From positions 1 through 64,000 of the forward strand of contig CAMNBU010000010.1 in the NCBI GenBank assembly GCA_946533395.1: a DNA stretch of 64,000 nucleotides. The letters run 5' to 3'. The notes under the pieces were generated by a model. That model did not search any database. It was not told the DNA's origin and was given only the letters and a program-made list of their open reading frames with translations. Both the position numbers and the translations under genes were made by a program. The stretch comes from UBA4292 sp002395865. GTDB lineage: Bacteria; Bacillota; Clostridia; Lachnospirales; Lachnospiraceae. The stretch's first letter is position 1. The number at the start of each line of letters is the position of its first letter. Shown in pieces: positions 17,753 to 26,813 of this stretch.

Positions 17753-19054
17753 TTACAGCGCCTCGAGTATTATATCACCGTTTACGGCATCCACATACAC
17801 AAACATCTGTCCCCAGCCGATATGGTCCGGGTTGGTTATCGTAAATCTCCACAGCGGCGCGATATAACCCACTCTGTCCCTTCCGTATCCGATGCGGCCG
17901 TCATTTTCCCTCTGAATAAGGCCGACCACTCCGTATTGCAGGACGACCTCTGAGACATCAAATACATGTCTGGGGGACAGGAAGCCTGACACTACGGCGC
18001 AGGCCTTTTCGTAATCCATGACCTCCTCGGGGCCTACCTCTCTGACAGTCGCGGATGGCGATGTGATATATCCCGTCCACACAAAGTCCAGTCCTCTGTC
18101 CGAGTATACCCCCGCTTTGATGCCGCCCACCCAGTGCAGTCTGTAATAATCTCTGTCATTTTCCTCTTCCTGAAAATCCCTCTCGACATAACCGGCATGC
18201 CCCAGAAGAGGTATCCCGTCATAGCTGTATTCGAAGTATATCAGGTACCCTATATCACCCGAAGCAGCCCTTTTTATTTCTACCCTGACAGGCCTTATCC
18301 CGAAATCACCTGTCCTCAGCTCCTCTATCTCGCTGTTAATGAGTTTGTCCGCTGCCGTCTCGGCCGCCTCTTTGATGCTTACCTCCCGGCTTCCGATCTT
18401 ATACACCTTATCGGCAGCGGAAGGATCCTTCTCCAGATCATATTCTTCGAATGTATCTCCGAAATCTGTCATATCGTATATATAGAATTTCCTCTGCTCC
18501 CTTCCGGACATATTGCATATCTCACCCGGATAGCTTATGATGCACTCACCGTCCGAACAATAGCAGATGCTGATGCTCCCGTCATCATATAAAGCCGTGT
18601 GCGCCGTACTATGCAGGTCCTCGGGCATCTGCGCCATTTCCGTATAAGGATAGTCTATCGATTCTGTTTGCACGATGGCATCATCCGGAATACCCGGGCC
18701 GGCAAGCTCCGGATGATCCTTCGCATACCAATAGCGCTGTGTTCTTATACAGGCATTCTCCGGATCAAATGTCAGACCGTACTCACCCGCCATCTTCGGG
18801 AGGTACTTCTGTGCGGCGCCGAGCATCTCTTCGGACTTATACTCTATCACCCTCCACACGCCGCTCTCGGGCTTATACTCCTTCACATCAGCCTCTGAAA
18901 GATTCAGATTGGATATACCGTTCTCCGTCTCCTTCGTCTCCTCCACCTGCGTGTCTTCAATAAAACCGCAGCCCGCCATAAGGCATGCCGCCGAGATCAC
19001 CGCAAGCCGCTTTACCCGAACCATTATCTTCTCTTTTAATTCACCTGGGTACAT
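17753..19054 (-). CDS. Lipoprotein, first gene of the ABC exporter operon
   Basis: 433 residues. A short charged N-terminus and hydrophobic segment lead to the lipobox LMAGC (Cys near 29), so the mature protein is lipid-anchored outside the membrane. The rest is a beta-rich extracellular protein with a PepSY-like C-terminal segment (MFVYVDAVNGDIILEAL). Two starts are possible: 19054, with GAGGTGA well placed, and an internal ATG at 19024. I keep 19054. Operon position suggests a sensor or substrate-interaction role for the exporter; this is inference. Confidence 0.75.
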   Translation of the reverse strand: MYPGELKEKIMVRVKRLAVISAACLMAGCGFIEDTQVEETKETENGISNLNLSEADVKEYKPESGVWRVIEYKSEEMLGAAQKYLPKMAGEYGLTFDPENACIRTQRYWYAKDHPELAGPGIPDDAIVQTESIDYPYTEMAQMPEDLHSTAHTALYDDGSISICYCSDGECIISYPGEICNMSGREQRKFYIYDMTDFGDTFEEYDLEKDPSAADKVYKIGSREVSIKEAAETAADKLINSEIEELRTGDFGIRPVRVEIKRAASGDIGYLIYFEYSYDGIPLLGHAGYVERDFQEEENDRDYYRLHWVGGIKAGVYSDRGLDFVWTGYITSPSATVREVGPEEVMDYEKACAVVSGFLSPRHVFDVSEVVLQYGVVGLIQRENDGRIGYGRDRVGYIAPLWRFTITNPDHIGWGQMFVYVDAVNGDIILEAL

Positions 19055-19102
19055 GATGTATCACCTCACACCTTTTCAAAAGGTCCCTCCGGCTCTATAA
19101 AT

Positions 19103-19108
19103 ATTATA
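19103..19108 (-). promoter_or_regulatory. -10 element upstream of the lipoprotein/ABC operon
   Basis: Perfect TATAAT on the minus strand about 50 bp ahead of the lipoprotein start. No strong -35 lies at 17 bp; TTGTCT at 19 bp is a weak candidate. A dyad ATTGTA...TACAAT at 19161-19181 lies further upstream and may be an operator. Confidence 0.45.
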
Positions 19109-19184
19109 CTACTTCCTCTACATATATAGACAACAAAAAACGCCCGAATATTACATCGAAATTGTATTTTTTTAGTACAATCTC

Positions 19185-19222
19185 AAAAAAACTCACCCGG
19201 CCGATTGTGCTTCGACCGGGTT
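19185..19222 (-). terminator. Rho-independent terminator after the 19242 lipoprotein
   Basis: On the minus strand CCCGGTCGA...TCGGCCGGG is followed by GTGAG and seven T residues, directly after the stop of the lipoprotein gene. Confidence 0.75.
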
Positions 19223-19241
19223 GTTTTCTAGTCCTAAATAG

Positions 19242-19835
19242 TTACCTTTTTATCTCAAATTCCAGATAGACATTTATATACTCACGTTCTTCTTTTGTCT
19301 CCCCGTTTCCGCCAATTATTTCGACATCAAGGGTCTTTGCTGGTGATGTGTACAATCTGTATATACCCTCCTCAAGCTTATAACCCAGTTTGTCAAAATC
19401 AATGGCAAAATCCAGTTCCGAGCCCGTGGCCACCGCTGGTCTCGCTATAAGAGTGTATGCAATTCCTACAGGACATTTCCACCCCTTCTCAAGTCCGTAT
19501 GCTTTTCCGTCATAGTCATCATCCTTATCAGTTTTCTTAAGGAGCACCAGATTACCGGAAGACCCCCCGACTACGGACGACTGAGATAAATTTTTCACAT
19601 TGAAGCTTACAAAATTGCAGTTCACACTGACAGGGATAACCATGAGCGCATCATTCCCAGCCTGATCCTTAAAAACCATATTATCATTCTTCACTGTGGC
19701 TGTAAGCCCTTCACCACTTTCGGAGCTTATAGCTAATTCACTTGAAGGTGCAATCTGTGATTCCTCTGTCTTCTCTTTATCGGTACAGGAGCATACAAGT
19801 AATATACTCAAAAGAAGCCAAAAATTTTTTTTCAT
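19242..19835 (-). CDS. Small lipoprotein of unknown function
   Basis: About 197 residues starting at the ATG at 19835, which has GAGGTG 8 bases upstream. The signal sequence ends in the lipobox VCSC. The mature part is a single beta-rich, probably Ig-like domain (IEGIYRLYTSP-type ending with a parallel in the 21736 and 22239 proteins, where the phrase is GHYRLTR or GLYRMTK). It is likely a surface lipoprotein. Surroundings are AT-rich and full of decayed genes. Confidence 0.6.
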   Translation of the reverse strand: MKKNFWLLLSILLVCSCTDKEKTEESQIAPSSELAISSESGEGLTATVKNDNMVFKDQAGNDALMVIPVSVNCNFVSFNVKNLSQSSVVGGSSGNLVLLKKTDKDDDYDGKAYGLEKGWKCPVGIAYTLIARPAVATGSELDFAIDFDKLGYKLEEGIYRLYTSPAKTLDVEIIGGNGETKEEREYINVYLEFEIKR

Positions 19836-19845
19836 ACTATGCACC

Positions 19846-20034
19846 TCAATTCACATATATCGTAAATCCCGCGTTATTAATGACATGATATGGTGTAAAA
19901 TATAGCGTCTGTGTTCCCGGATTTCCGACGCTTCCACTCGTTATTCCGCAAAATGCATTTCCGGATTTTATATAGCCATTATGTCTATATTCTTTTTCAT
20001 AGCCTGTCGCCCACTTTCCTCTTGGTGATATCAC
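19846..20034 (-). pseudogene. C-terminal remnant of a secreted protein (uncertain)
   Basis: A 62-codon frame with no clear ribosome-binding site, ending 2 bases before the next gene's frame. Its residues (NAFCGITSGSVGNPGTQ, FTPYHVINNAGFTIYVN) read like the end of a beta-rich secreted protein. The upstream part is missing. It may equally be chance. Confidence 0.3.
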
Positions 20035-20152
20035 TATAGCATATTTTCTTCAGTTTGAACAGATTTTTGCAAGAGTCGTCGATTTTTCGCAAGAATGAAC
20101 GTGTATGAGCACGAAGGTAGCACTAATTCTACTCAACTGATTATTTCATCTG

Positions 20153-20257
20153 AAATTTTAATGTAGCCTAATCTTTCCATGCTCCATCTGATACACCTCA
20201 TCGCACAGAACTCCCACATCCTCCTTCGAGTGTGAGGCGAGAAATATCGTCGTGCAG
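20153..20257 (-). pseudogene. ABC ATPase C-terminal remnant
   Basis: The minus strand reads in frame TTIFLASHSKEDVGVLCDEV followed by YQMEHGKIR, then a stop. This matches the switch-His end of the ATPase at 15356-16003 (IASHSIEDIDMLCDTVHEM). The rest of the gene has been replaced by an IS1380 fragment. Confidence 0.75.
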
Positions 20258-20757
20258 CTTAAACACGGTATACCTTGCCGAACGAACCGCTTTTGCGGCA
20301 ATCTTCAGCAGTTTTAATCGAATGGTTTCTATCCGCTGTTTTCTCATGCTTGCGGTAAGCGCCAACCGGTGAAACCAGTTAAGGAGATTATATGCCAGTG
20401 CGTGAGTGTATCTTTGTCCATCCTGTTCCAGAAACGGGATAATGTAGGCTGGGAAGCCAGAGTATCCTCTTCCAGTATGGCGGATAGTACAGGATCGTTT
20501 GTCAATTCATCGGTACAATCATCTTCGAAGTAGGCAGATATGATCTGGTAGATCACCTGCATTAGATTGCTCGAATCGTTATGTAAGCAGTAGGCTGCGA
20601 TGTCATTGGCCTTGAAATGTTTCTTGATAAGCTTTATGAGACCGATTTTGGCTGCGAATTCTTTGATCAGAAGCAGGCCTCCGTCAGAAGAAAGATCGCC
20701 GCCACCCCAATTAATTTTGATTTCCTTGTTGCTTTCAAGAGTCCTTTTTCTATTCAC
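20258..20757 (-). pseudogene. IS1380-family transposase, internally deleted
   Basis: The N-terminal part (about 110 codons: NWGGGDLSSDGGLLLIKEF, DELTNDPVLSAIL, QPTLSRFWNRMD) is typical of IS1380 transposases. It jumps directly, out of frame, to a C-terminal part visible in the next frame (LAYNLLNWFHRLALTASMRK, then IETIRLKLLKIAAKAVRSAR). The whole catalytic middle is missing, so the copy is dead. Its end runs into an ABC ATPase fragment, marking an old insertion or deletion junction. Confidence 0.8.
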
Positions 20758-20847
20758 TTTTTAGATGAAACGTGAAGAACAAGGAAGATGTTGAAATACA
20801 TAGCTTTTAGTCGCGGTCACCGTATTGCGGTGAATAATTCAGGCTAA

Positions 20848-21336
20848 TTATTCATCCGCACCCCACCGTTGCAAAAGCATCCACGGATAGTCAGAAATAT
20901 GTATTCTGTGAACAAATATCACGTCAGACTCACTCAAATAGAATACTTCATCCCCCTCATCCATAAAAGCGCCCTCACCATCATTCCTCGGCAGACTGGT
21001 GACCAGCTTCACCACCCCAAGGCATTCTGCATTTTCAATTTCGTCCGGTTGATTCATAAAACAGGCTTCCGTTTGCTCTCCAAGTATCTTATACATTTTT
21101 CCATTATGCATATAAATGCACTTCTGTTCTGAAAAAGGCGCAATTGTTCCGTTCACCTTTCCGGTAGGTGTCAACGAGTTGTTGCGGCTTATCGTATAGG
21201 TGTATGTTGATGGATCCTCTTTTCTGTCACAGCCGGCAAAAGATATAAGGCACAATATCATAATAATTGTAACACAATATCTGTTTTTTGAATGACAACA
21301 CTTTTTCAAGCGATAATAATCCCAGCGCATAAACAT
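20848..21336 (-). CDS. Small lipoprotein of unknown function
   Basis: About 162 residues from the ATG at 21336, preceded by GGGGGAATC. A hydrophobic segment leads to a lipobox-like FAGC (Cys near 36). The mature region is short and acidic, with no recognised domain (ENAECLGVVKLVTSLPRND, DEGDEVFYLSESDVIFVHR). It is probably membrane-anchored outside. It lies in the AT-rich, decayed zone. Confidence 0.55.
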   Translation of the reverse strand: MFMRWDYYRLKKCCHSKNRYCVTIIMILCLISFAGCDRKEDPSTYTYTISRNNSLTPTGKVNGTIAPFSEQKCIYMHNGKMYKILGEQTEACFMNQPDEIENAECLGVVKLVTSLPRNDGEGAFMDEGDEVFYLSESDVIFVHRIHISDYPWMLLQRWGADE

Positions 21337-21492
21337 GATTCCCCCAAAAGTCGAATATATATCCAAGGTGTGACGATACTTCAAATATACGTAAATACCA
21401 ATTTAAATTACCTCAACAAATCTTCAAAATCAACTTCAAAATCACTTCAAGTTCGCTTCTATTTTTCATCAAAGCCTTATCGGAGGATCAGT

Positions 21493-21725
21493 TATACCTC
21501 CTCAAAACCTCCAGCCCCAGAAGCAGTGCCTTCTCGTGCGAGCCGGTCTCGAAATCCCTGGCATCGTACTCTCTGACATTCGCAAGCGAATCCGCGGTAA
21601 ATAAAAACTGCCCGAACTTAGCGCGCCTCTTCCTGCAGCCTCCCGCCCTCCCAGTCATGGTCCGGCGCTATGACCTCCCGCGAGGACATGTCGTATTCTA
21701 AAATTGGGATCTCGTTCTTTGTAAT
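21493..21725 (-). pseudogene. Frameshifted 3' gene remnant
   Basis: The minus strand reads EVIAPDHDWEGGRLQEEAR to a stop. One frame over it continues AKFGQFLFTADSLANVREYD and FETGSHEKALLLGLEVLRRY, then a stop. The two stretches look like parts of one broken gene. A nucleoside phosphorylase-like C-terminus is possible but I am not sure. The 156 bases before it (21337-21492) hold only repeated CTTCAA-type AT-rich motifs. Confidence 0.45.
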
Positions 21726-21735
21726 CAATCCGGGA

Positions 21736-22242
21736 TTATATATCATCCGGCAGATCGAATTCTGTTGAAAATAGATGTCCACTAAGCATTCTGGTCAGTC
21801 TATAGTGCCCCGCTTTAAGCTTTATGTTATCCGGAATCATATTTATGACAGACCAGCTACCATAATCCTTGCTTTCATTTTTCATGTAGTAGCCTAATTC
21901 TCCTACCCCTACAGATACTTCCGGATATATTATCTTTTTCGTTTTACCATCTTCTATTAGCTCCAGTCTAAAAAAATTTTCATTCATAGCAAATCCCTTG
22001 TTGTCACGATCTATTATGAATACCTCAATTCCTTTAGTATTGCGCTCCACAAAATACATCTCTATATTCCAGGTATCTCTTTTTTCAACGCCAAGCCACT
22101 CGACAACAAAAGCCTCATCGTCCAGCCCGTCTATAAATTCTTCCTCGTACGATGTATCATTGATCTGATTTGATCTGCAGCCGCACAACAGGATACTTGC
22201 AAAAAGGATAAGTATTGTTTTTTTGAAAGTGGTTGTATTCAT
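21736..22242 (-). CDS. Small lipoprotein, tandem paralogue A
   Basis: 168 residues. The signal peptide ends in lipobox LCGC. The mature part is one beta-rich domain. The core (RDTWNIEMYF...IIDRDNKGFAMNENFFRLE) aligns clearly with the next gene (RTSWNIELLF...IIDHDNQGFAMNDSYFILE), so the pair arose by duplication. It overlaps its partner by 4 bases (22239-22242). Probably a surface Ig-like lipoprotein; ligand unknown. Confidence 0.65.
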   Translation of the reverse strand: MNTTTFKKTILILFASILLCGCRSNQINDTSYEEEFIDGLDDEAFVVEWLGVEKRDTWNIEMYFVERNTKGIEVFIIDRDNKGFAMNENFFRLELIEDGKTKKIIYPEVSVGVGELGYYMKNESKDYGSWSVINMIPDNIKLKAGHYRLTRMLSGHLFSTEFDLPDDI

Positions 22243-22814
22243 GTTCCATTCCCCGCTTTCCCTATGCGAAATACAGCGTACATAGGTCGTCCACTTATTA
22301 TTTTAGTCATCCTGTATAAACCGTCTCCCAAAACACCTTTCCGTAGATACTTTTCTATTTCACCCCCAAAAATAGGGTTTCCTTCCAGTTGTAAAACACT
22401 TTTTATTGCAAATGCATCACTGTGGGGTGCGTAGTATGTCAGGTTGTTGTATGAATCGACTTCATCAGATGCAAAAATTACCTTCCACTGATCTTCTTCC
22501 ATTGCTTCCAGTATGAAGTAGGAATCATTCATTGCGAAGCCCTGATTATCATGATCAATTATTACTATAGAGAGTTCCTTGTTTTTTTGAGAGTAGAACA
22601 GCAATTCTATATTCCACGAAGTCCGTTCACTCATACCCGGAGCACGTATGTATATATCCTCAGGCAATTCAGCTTCGGATTTGTATGTTACGTTATTAGA
22701 AGATGGATAATATACATGACAGGGTACATATTCCTTTGCTCTATCATCATGGTTGCAGCCAAAAAGCACGAGCATAACAAATATAAGTGGAAGTACTTTT
22801 TTTAATAAACCCAT
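22239..22814 (-). CDS. Small lipoprotein, tandem paralogue B
   Basis: 191 residues from the ATG at 22814, chosen because GGTGGGGAT precedes it and the signal peptide MGLLKKVLPLIFVMLVLFGC begins there. It is the paralogue of the 21736 gene with the same WNIE/AMN core and a GLYRMTKIISGRPM ending parallel to HYRLTRMLSGHLF. It is the first of the two-gene operon, downstream of the sigma/anti-sigma pair. Confidence 0.65.
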   Translation of the reverse strand: MGLLKKVLPLIFVMLVLFGCNHDDRAKEYVPCHVYYPSSNNVTYKSEAELPEDIYIRAPGMSERTSWNIELLFYSQKNKELSIVIIDHDNQGFAMNDSYFILEAMEEDQWKVIFASDEVDSYNNLTYYAPHSDAFAIKSVLQLEGNPIFGGEIEKYLRKGVLGDGLYRMTKIISGRPMYAVFRIGKAGNGT

Positions 22815-22892
22815 AAATTTATCCCCACCTTTGAGCTGATGCTTCTCTAGCAGCGACAATCAAGCCAAATAAGTAAATTTAAGTTCCCAATC

Positions 22893-23987
22893 CTACCTTC
22901 CCAGCCTGTATACGCCTCTCAATCCTGCATCCAGATAGATCTCGGTTGAGCCGATATAAAGCTTGGTTCCGCCTGTTATCTCAATGACGGCATGCTCACC
23001 GGACAGGAAGTTCACCAGCTCCGGCTCCATGAACATAAAATCGACGAACTCGAAACCATAGTAATTGTCGATGTCATAGTTGTCTGCGTATGCGTATACC
23101 GGTTCCTTCACGTCAAAGCTTACGAAATCGTCTCCTTCAACATTGAAATAAAAGCCATCCTCTGAAAAAGTCACGGTTAATGCAGCGGCATCCTTATCTG
23201 TTATAAGGAAGCTCGACTGAAGCGGAACGTGGACCAGTTCATTTGCGGTATAGGTTCCGAAATAGTCCGATATGTTACCGGATACCATGCTGTCGGTATT
23301 CTTCTGTGCCAATATAACTCGATATCTGCACGCGCCTGAACCTATGGAGGACAGATTACCCGCCTTCATGACACAGCGTATCACGTTATCGTTCTGCTTT
23401 GTGACATCCTCCGCGCCTATGGATCTGAGCCATCCCATCTCCTCTCTGAGCATGTCATCATTTACTTTTCTAATCTTTCCGAGCAGATCCTGCCAGATCC
23501 GGGCTCTTTCTGCTGTTGAAATATCCTCTGTCACTTCGAGGTACTCTTCAGTCAGCTTTTCAACTGTTTTTCCGTCAAAAAGCTGTCCGTAAATATCCGC
23601 ATAAGCCTCTCTCATATCATATATCACTATCATGACGCACAGCCTGTCATCTGCTGCATACGCAGAAAGATCAGACGCAAACTCCACTTTATCCTTCGGC
23701 TCCCCCTTTATAAGGCTCTGATAATCTGTCTGAGCGGCATATACGATATCTGCCGGCTTATTTAAGATCATAATAAATGCCGCCAATACGGCAACCGATA
23801 CGGCCGCAGCAGCGACCCATCGAAATCCTCTGCGCCTTCCGGTCCGTGAGCTGACAGTTTCCGTCCCATCGTTCATTTGTGCTTTGTTTCTTATGTTATC
23901 CAGTATTCTGTCCTCATCGGACTTGTCAAATTTAATAGACTCCATGGCATTATTTACGGTTTTTTTAATATTGTTATCGTTATACAT
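22893..23987 (-). CDS. Membrane anti-sigma factor (ECF partner)
   Basis: 364 residues. A cytoplasmic N-terminus of about 70 residues (KFDKSDEDRILDNIRNKA) precedes one membrane helix (about 73-92, WVAAAAVSVAVLAAFIMIL) and a large extracytoplasmic domain. This is the layout of DUF4179-like anti-sigma proteins in Clostridia. It follows the ECF sigma gene by 40 bases. It should sequester that sigma factor until an outside signal releases it. Confidence 0.75.
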   Translation of the reverse strand: MYNDNNIKKTVNNAMESIKFDKSDEDRILDNIRNKAQMNDGTETVSSRTGRRRGFRWVAAAAVSVAVLAAFIMILNKPADIVYAAQTDYQSLIKGEPKDKVEFASDLSAYAADDRLCVMIVIYDMREAYADIYGQLFDGKTVEKLTEEYLEVTEDISTAERARIWQDLLGKIRKVNDDMLREEMGWLRSIGAEDVTKQNDNVIRCVMKAGNLSSIGSGACRYRVILAQKNTDSMVSGNISDYFGTYTANELVHVPLQSSFLITDKDAAALTVTFSEDGFYFNVEGDDFVSFDVKEPVYAYADNYDIDNYYGFEFVDFMFMEPELVNFLSGEHAVIEITGGTKLYIGSTEIYLDAGLRGVYRLGR

Positions 23988-24027
23988 ATAGTTTCCTCCT
24001 TTTCTCAGGGCACGCCCTGCCGGCAGT

Positions 24028-24528
24028 TCAGTTCACATCATCTGAAGAATTCACGGTCAGTAACTTCCTCAGCATGTTTTTCGCTCTCATCAGACGCCAC
24101 CTCACGGTTGCGGCCGGTTTTTTTATCATTCCGGCTATTTCATCCGTTTTATAACCCATATAATAGTGCATCAGTATAACTGTCTTATACTTTTCCGGAA
24201 GTTTCAGAATCACATCAAGAGTATCATCATATACACTGTCGGTGCGGGCAATGTTCTCATCCGCCTCCTCAAACAGCCTCACCTTATTGTACTCCCAGCT
24301 CTTCAGGCGATTCTTACACATATTTGCGGCTGCGATCGTCAGCCACTTCCTCTCATGGTTCTCATCATTGAACCTGATTCCTTCAGACAACACCTTAACG
24401 AACAGATCCTCTGTAATATCCTCTGCTTCCTCTTTGCTGCTCATATAAGAAAAACACAACCGATATACATATTTACAGTTTCTTCTGTAGAAAGCTTCAA
24501 AATCCGCGGTATTTGAAGTTTCTGCCAT
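24028..24528 (-). CDS. ECF RNA polymerase sigma factor
   Basis: 166 residues. Sigma-70 region 2 covers about 10-75 (RNCKYVYRLCFSYMSSKEEAEDITEDLF) and region 4 about 105-158 (LPEKYKTVILMHYYMGYKTDEIAGMI). The ATG follows GAGGTGATGAGGAG. Paired with the membrane anti-sigma that follows. It is distinct from the sigma at 368-928. Targets are unknown; the nearby lipoprotein genes are candidates by position only. Confidence 0.88.
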   Translation of the reverse strand: MAETSNTADFEAFYRRNCKYVYRLCFSYMSSKEEAEDITEDLFVKVLSEGIRFNDENHERKWLTIAAANMCKNRLKSWEYNKVRLFEEADENIARTDSVYDDTLDVILKLPEKYKTVILMHYYMGYKTDEIAGMIKKPAATVRWRLMRAKNMLRKLLTVNSSDDVN

Positions 24529-24587
24529 CTCCTCATCACCTCCTGCCTATATAACAATCGAACGACAGATTTTGTTTGATTTTTTTT

Positions 24588-24623
24588 AAAAAAAAGCCCT
24601 CCGGTGCCGAAGCTTCCGGAGGG
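24588..24623 (-). terminator. Strong terminator of the T4SS operon
   Basis: On the minus strand CCCTCCGG (24623-24616) pairs with CCGGAGGG (24604-24597), followed by C and a run of eight T residues. It lies directly after the phosphatase stop and is the only canonical terminator I see on that strand between here and the pilin gene. Confidence 0.88.
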
Positions 24624-24632
24624 TATAATAAT

Positions 24633-26372
24633 CTACTTCATCTTTACTGCCAGCATCGTAATATCATCGAACTGGGCGGCGCCGTCGACGAAGCGGTCGA
24701 CGCGGCCCTTCACGCAGTCTATGACCTCGGCGGGTTCAGCGCTTCCGATCACCTTCAGCGACTCGAGGAGGCGCTCAGTGCCGAACTGTTCGCGGTCTGA
24801 CTTCATCGCCTCGGTGACTCCGTCCGTGTACTGGAAGATCACGTCACCGTGGCCGAGCACCAGCTCGCTGTTCTTAAATGCAGGCTCCTCGTCGAGCTCC
24901 AGCAGCTCGGGGTCGAAGGCCGCGAGAGCTACTCCGTTGCGCTTATCCACAAACTTCCACTCGCCCCCGCGGCAGATCATGGGCTTTTCATGTCCCGCGT
25001 CCGCGTACACGAGCCTGCCGGTGGATATCTGAAGTATGCCCAGCCATACAGTCACGAACATGCCCTCACGGTTGTTCTCGCACAGCTGCGCATTTACACG
25101 GAAGAGCACCGCTGCGGGATCCATGCCCGAGAGGACCGCGTCCTTTAACATCGTCCTCGCGGTCATCATGAACATGGCTGCCGGTACGCCCTTGCCGGAG
25201 ACATCCGCCATGACCATGGCCAGGTGATCGTTATCCGTCAGGAAGAAGTCGTAGAAGTCGCCGCCGACCTCCTTCGCCGGCCTCATGAACGCGTATACAT
25301 CGAAATCGTTCCTGTCAGGGAATGCGGGAAACTTGTTCGGAAGCATGCTCGTCTGGATGTTCGTGGCGATGGAAAGCTCCGTTCCTATCCTCTCCTTCTC
25401 CGCCGTAACGGAGGTCAGGTTCTCCACATAGTCGGCTATATCGCTCTCCATATCCGCCATGATGAGGCTCAGATTCTCGATCTCATCACCCGTGTGGATG
25501 TTCAGTCTGGAGAAATGATTGCTTAAAACTATGCCCTTCTTTTTATCCGCCGCATAATCGAGGGCTGCGTCAGCGATCGAATTGATGGGCTGTACAAGGC
25601 GCTTCTTTATATACTTATTAAGCAAGTATCCGAAAATAAGTGTGGCGATTATCAGCACCACAAAATAAAGCAGCGCAAACGTCTTCATGCCGTCGGCCAC
25701 GTTTTCGAGTGTTATATCGCCGTAGACAAAGGCCACGATCTCACCCGAAGCATCCTTTATCGGGACGCCTGCGGTGCATATCCAACCATATTTCGCGTTG
25801 TTCTCTATGTAGTAGAGCCGGCCCTCGCCGTCCCAGTTCATGAACCTCTCGATCTCGCCCTCAGAGATATCCTCCCAGTCGCCCGTATACATACGGATCT
25901 CGGGGTCGAGCTCCGCATCGGCTATGTAGACGATCCTCTTCCTGTCTGTATCATACATGCCTATGTACAGATCATCGATGTCATCGTTCACATCGAATTC
26001 CTTCAGGATACCGGCGAGCATGTCGTTGTTCCTGATCTTGCTCACATCGGAAAACAGCCGGTGATAATCCTCCGTACCAGTCCCCGCCAAATCCTTCTCG
26101 TCAAGACTGCGGTAGATGCTCATGGTCGTGGCTGCGGAAGTCATTATATCCGCGCCCGACTTTTCTATCACCATGGCCATCGATCTCGTGGTGGCCGAGA
26201 CCTGCGATATGTACTGATTCACCAGGACATAGGTATAAAGCCCGAGTCCGACAAGGAATGTCAAAAACCCGAGCAGAAGCGATCCGAGTACCGTTGCGTT
26301 AAATACTGTCGCGGGAAGGGAATAAAACCTCCTTTCCGCATCGCTCATATCCCTTACACTTTTTTCAGGCAT
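24633..26372 (-). CDS. Membrane sensor PP2C (RsbU/SpoIIE-type) phosphatase
   Basis: 579 residues. Membrane helix 1 (about 25-50), an extracytoplasmic sensor domain (about 50-230), helix 2 (about 232-255) and a HAMP linker lead to a PP2C/SpoIIE phosphatase domain (about 340-579). The metal site is intact: GGDFYDFF, MADVSGKG, YTDGVTEA, FDDITML. It should dephosphorylate the STAS protein in response to an outside signal and so release the kinase partner. It is the last gene of the T4SS operon, 16 bases after the RsbW-like kinase. Confidence 0.88.
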   Translation of the reverse strand: MPEKSVRDMSDAERRFYSLPATVFNATVLGSLLLGFLTFLVGLGLYTYVLVNQYISQVSATTRSMAMVIEKSGADIMTSAATTMSIYRSLDEKDLAGTGTEDYHRLFSDVSKIRNNDMLAGILKEFDVNDDIDDLYIGMYDTDRKRIVYIADAELDPEIRMYTGDWEDISEGEIERFMNWDGEGRLYYIENNAKYGWICTAGVPIKDASGEIVAFVYGDITLENVADGMKTFALLYFVVLIIATLIFGYLLNKYIKKRLVQPINSIADAALDYAADKKKGIVLSNHFSRLNIHTGDEIENLSLIMADMESDIADYVENLTSVTAEKERIGTELSIATNIQTSMLPNKFPAFPDRNDFDVYAFMRPAKEVGGDFYDFFLTDNDHLAMVMADVSGKGVPAAMFMMTARTMLKDAVLSGMDPAAVLFRVNAQLCENNREGMFVTVWLGILQISTGRLVYADAGHEKPMICRGGEWKFVDKRNGVALAAFDPELLELDEEPAFKNSELVLGHGDVIFQYTDGVTEAMKSDREQFGTERLLESLKVIGSAEPAEVIDCVKGRVDRFVDGAAQFDDITMLAVKMK

Positions 26373-26388
26373 AGCATATACCGGCCCT

Positions 26389-26796
26389 TCAAATTCTCTT
26401 GACCACTGTCAATATATTCTGTCCGTCACGGTAAGCGTAGCTCACCTCATCCATGGTTTTCTTCACGAGGAGTATTCCGAGACCTCCCTCGCGCTCCAAG
26501 AGCGCTTCCTCGGATATATCCGCGTCCTCTTTTGCGAGAGGATCGAACGGCTTGCCCGTGTCATAAAAGCCTATGGCAAAGTTTCTGTTTTCCTCGTTGT
26601 ATTCACAGCAGATGGTGACATTTCCATCCTCGGGCTTATATGCGTAGTTTGCTATATTTACAAATATCTCCTCTACGGCCAGTCTTATCTGGAACTTTGC
26701 TCTCTCGGTGCAGTCGGTCGCCTCAAGGCATTCCTCCACGAAACCGCAGGCTTCATCAAGTTTATCTATATCCGCAAGAACAGTAAGTGTCTTCAT
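26389..26796 (-). CDS. RsbW/SpoIIAB-like serine kinase (anti-sigma type)
   Basis: 135 residues, a GHKL ATPase of the anti-sigma-kinase class. The N-box EEIFVNIANYAY (about 44-55), YDTGKPFDP and GGLGILLVKKTMDEV (about 105-119) are all present. It would phosphorylate the STAS protein encoded just before it and bind a third partner when the STAS protein is phosphorylated. No matching SigB/SigF-type sigma gene is in the window, so the partner may be something else, possibly part of the secretion machine. Confidence 0.88.
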   Translation of the reverse strand: MKTLTVLADIDKLDEACGFVEECLEATDCTERAKFQIRLAVEEIFVNIANYAYKPEDGNVTICCEYNEENRNFAIGFYDTGKPFDPLAKEDADISEEALLEREGGLGILLVKKTMDEVSYAYRDGQNILTVVKRI

Positions 26797-26813
26797 AAAA
26801 TATCTCCTGTTGG

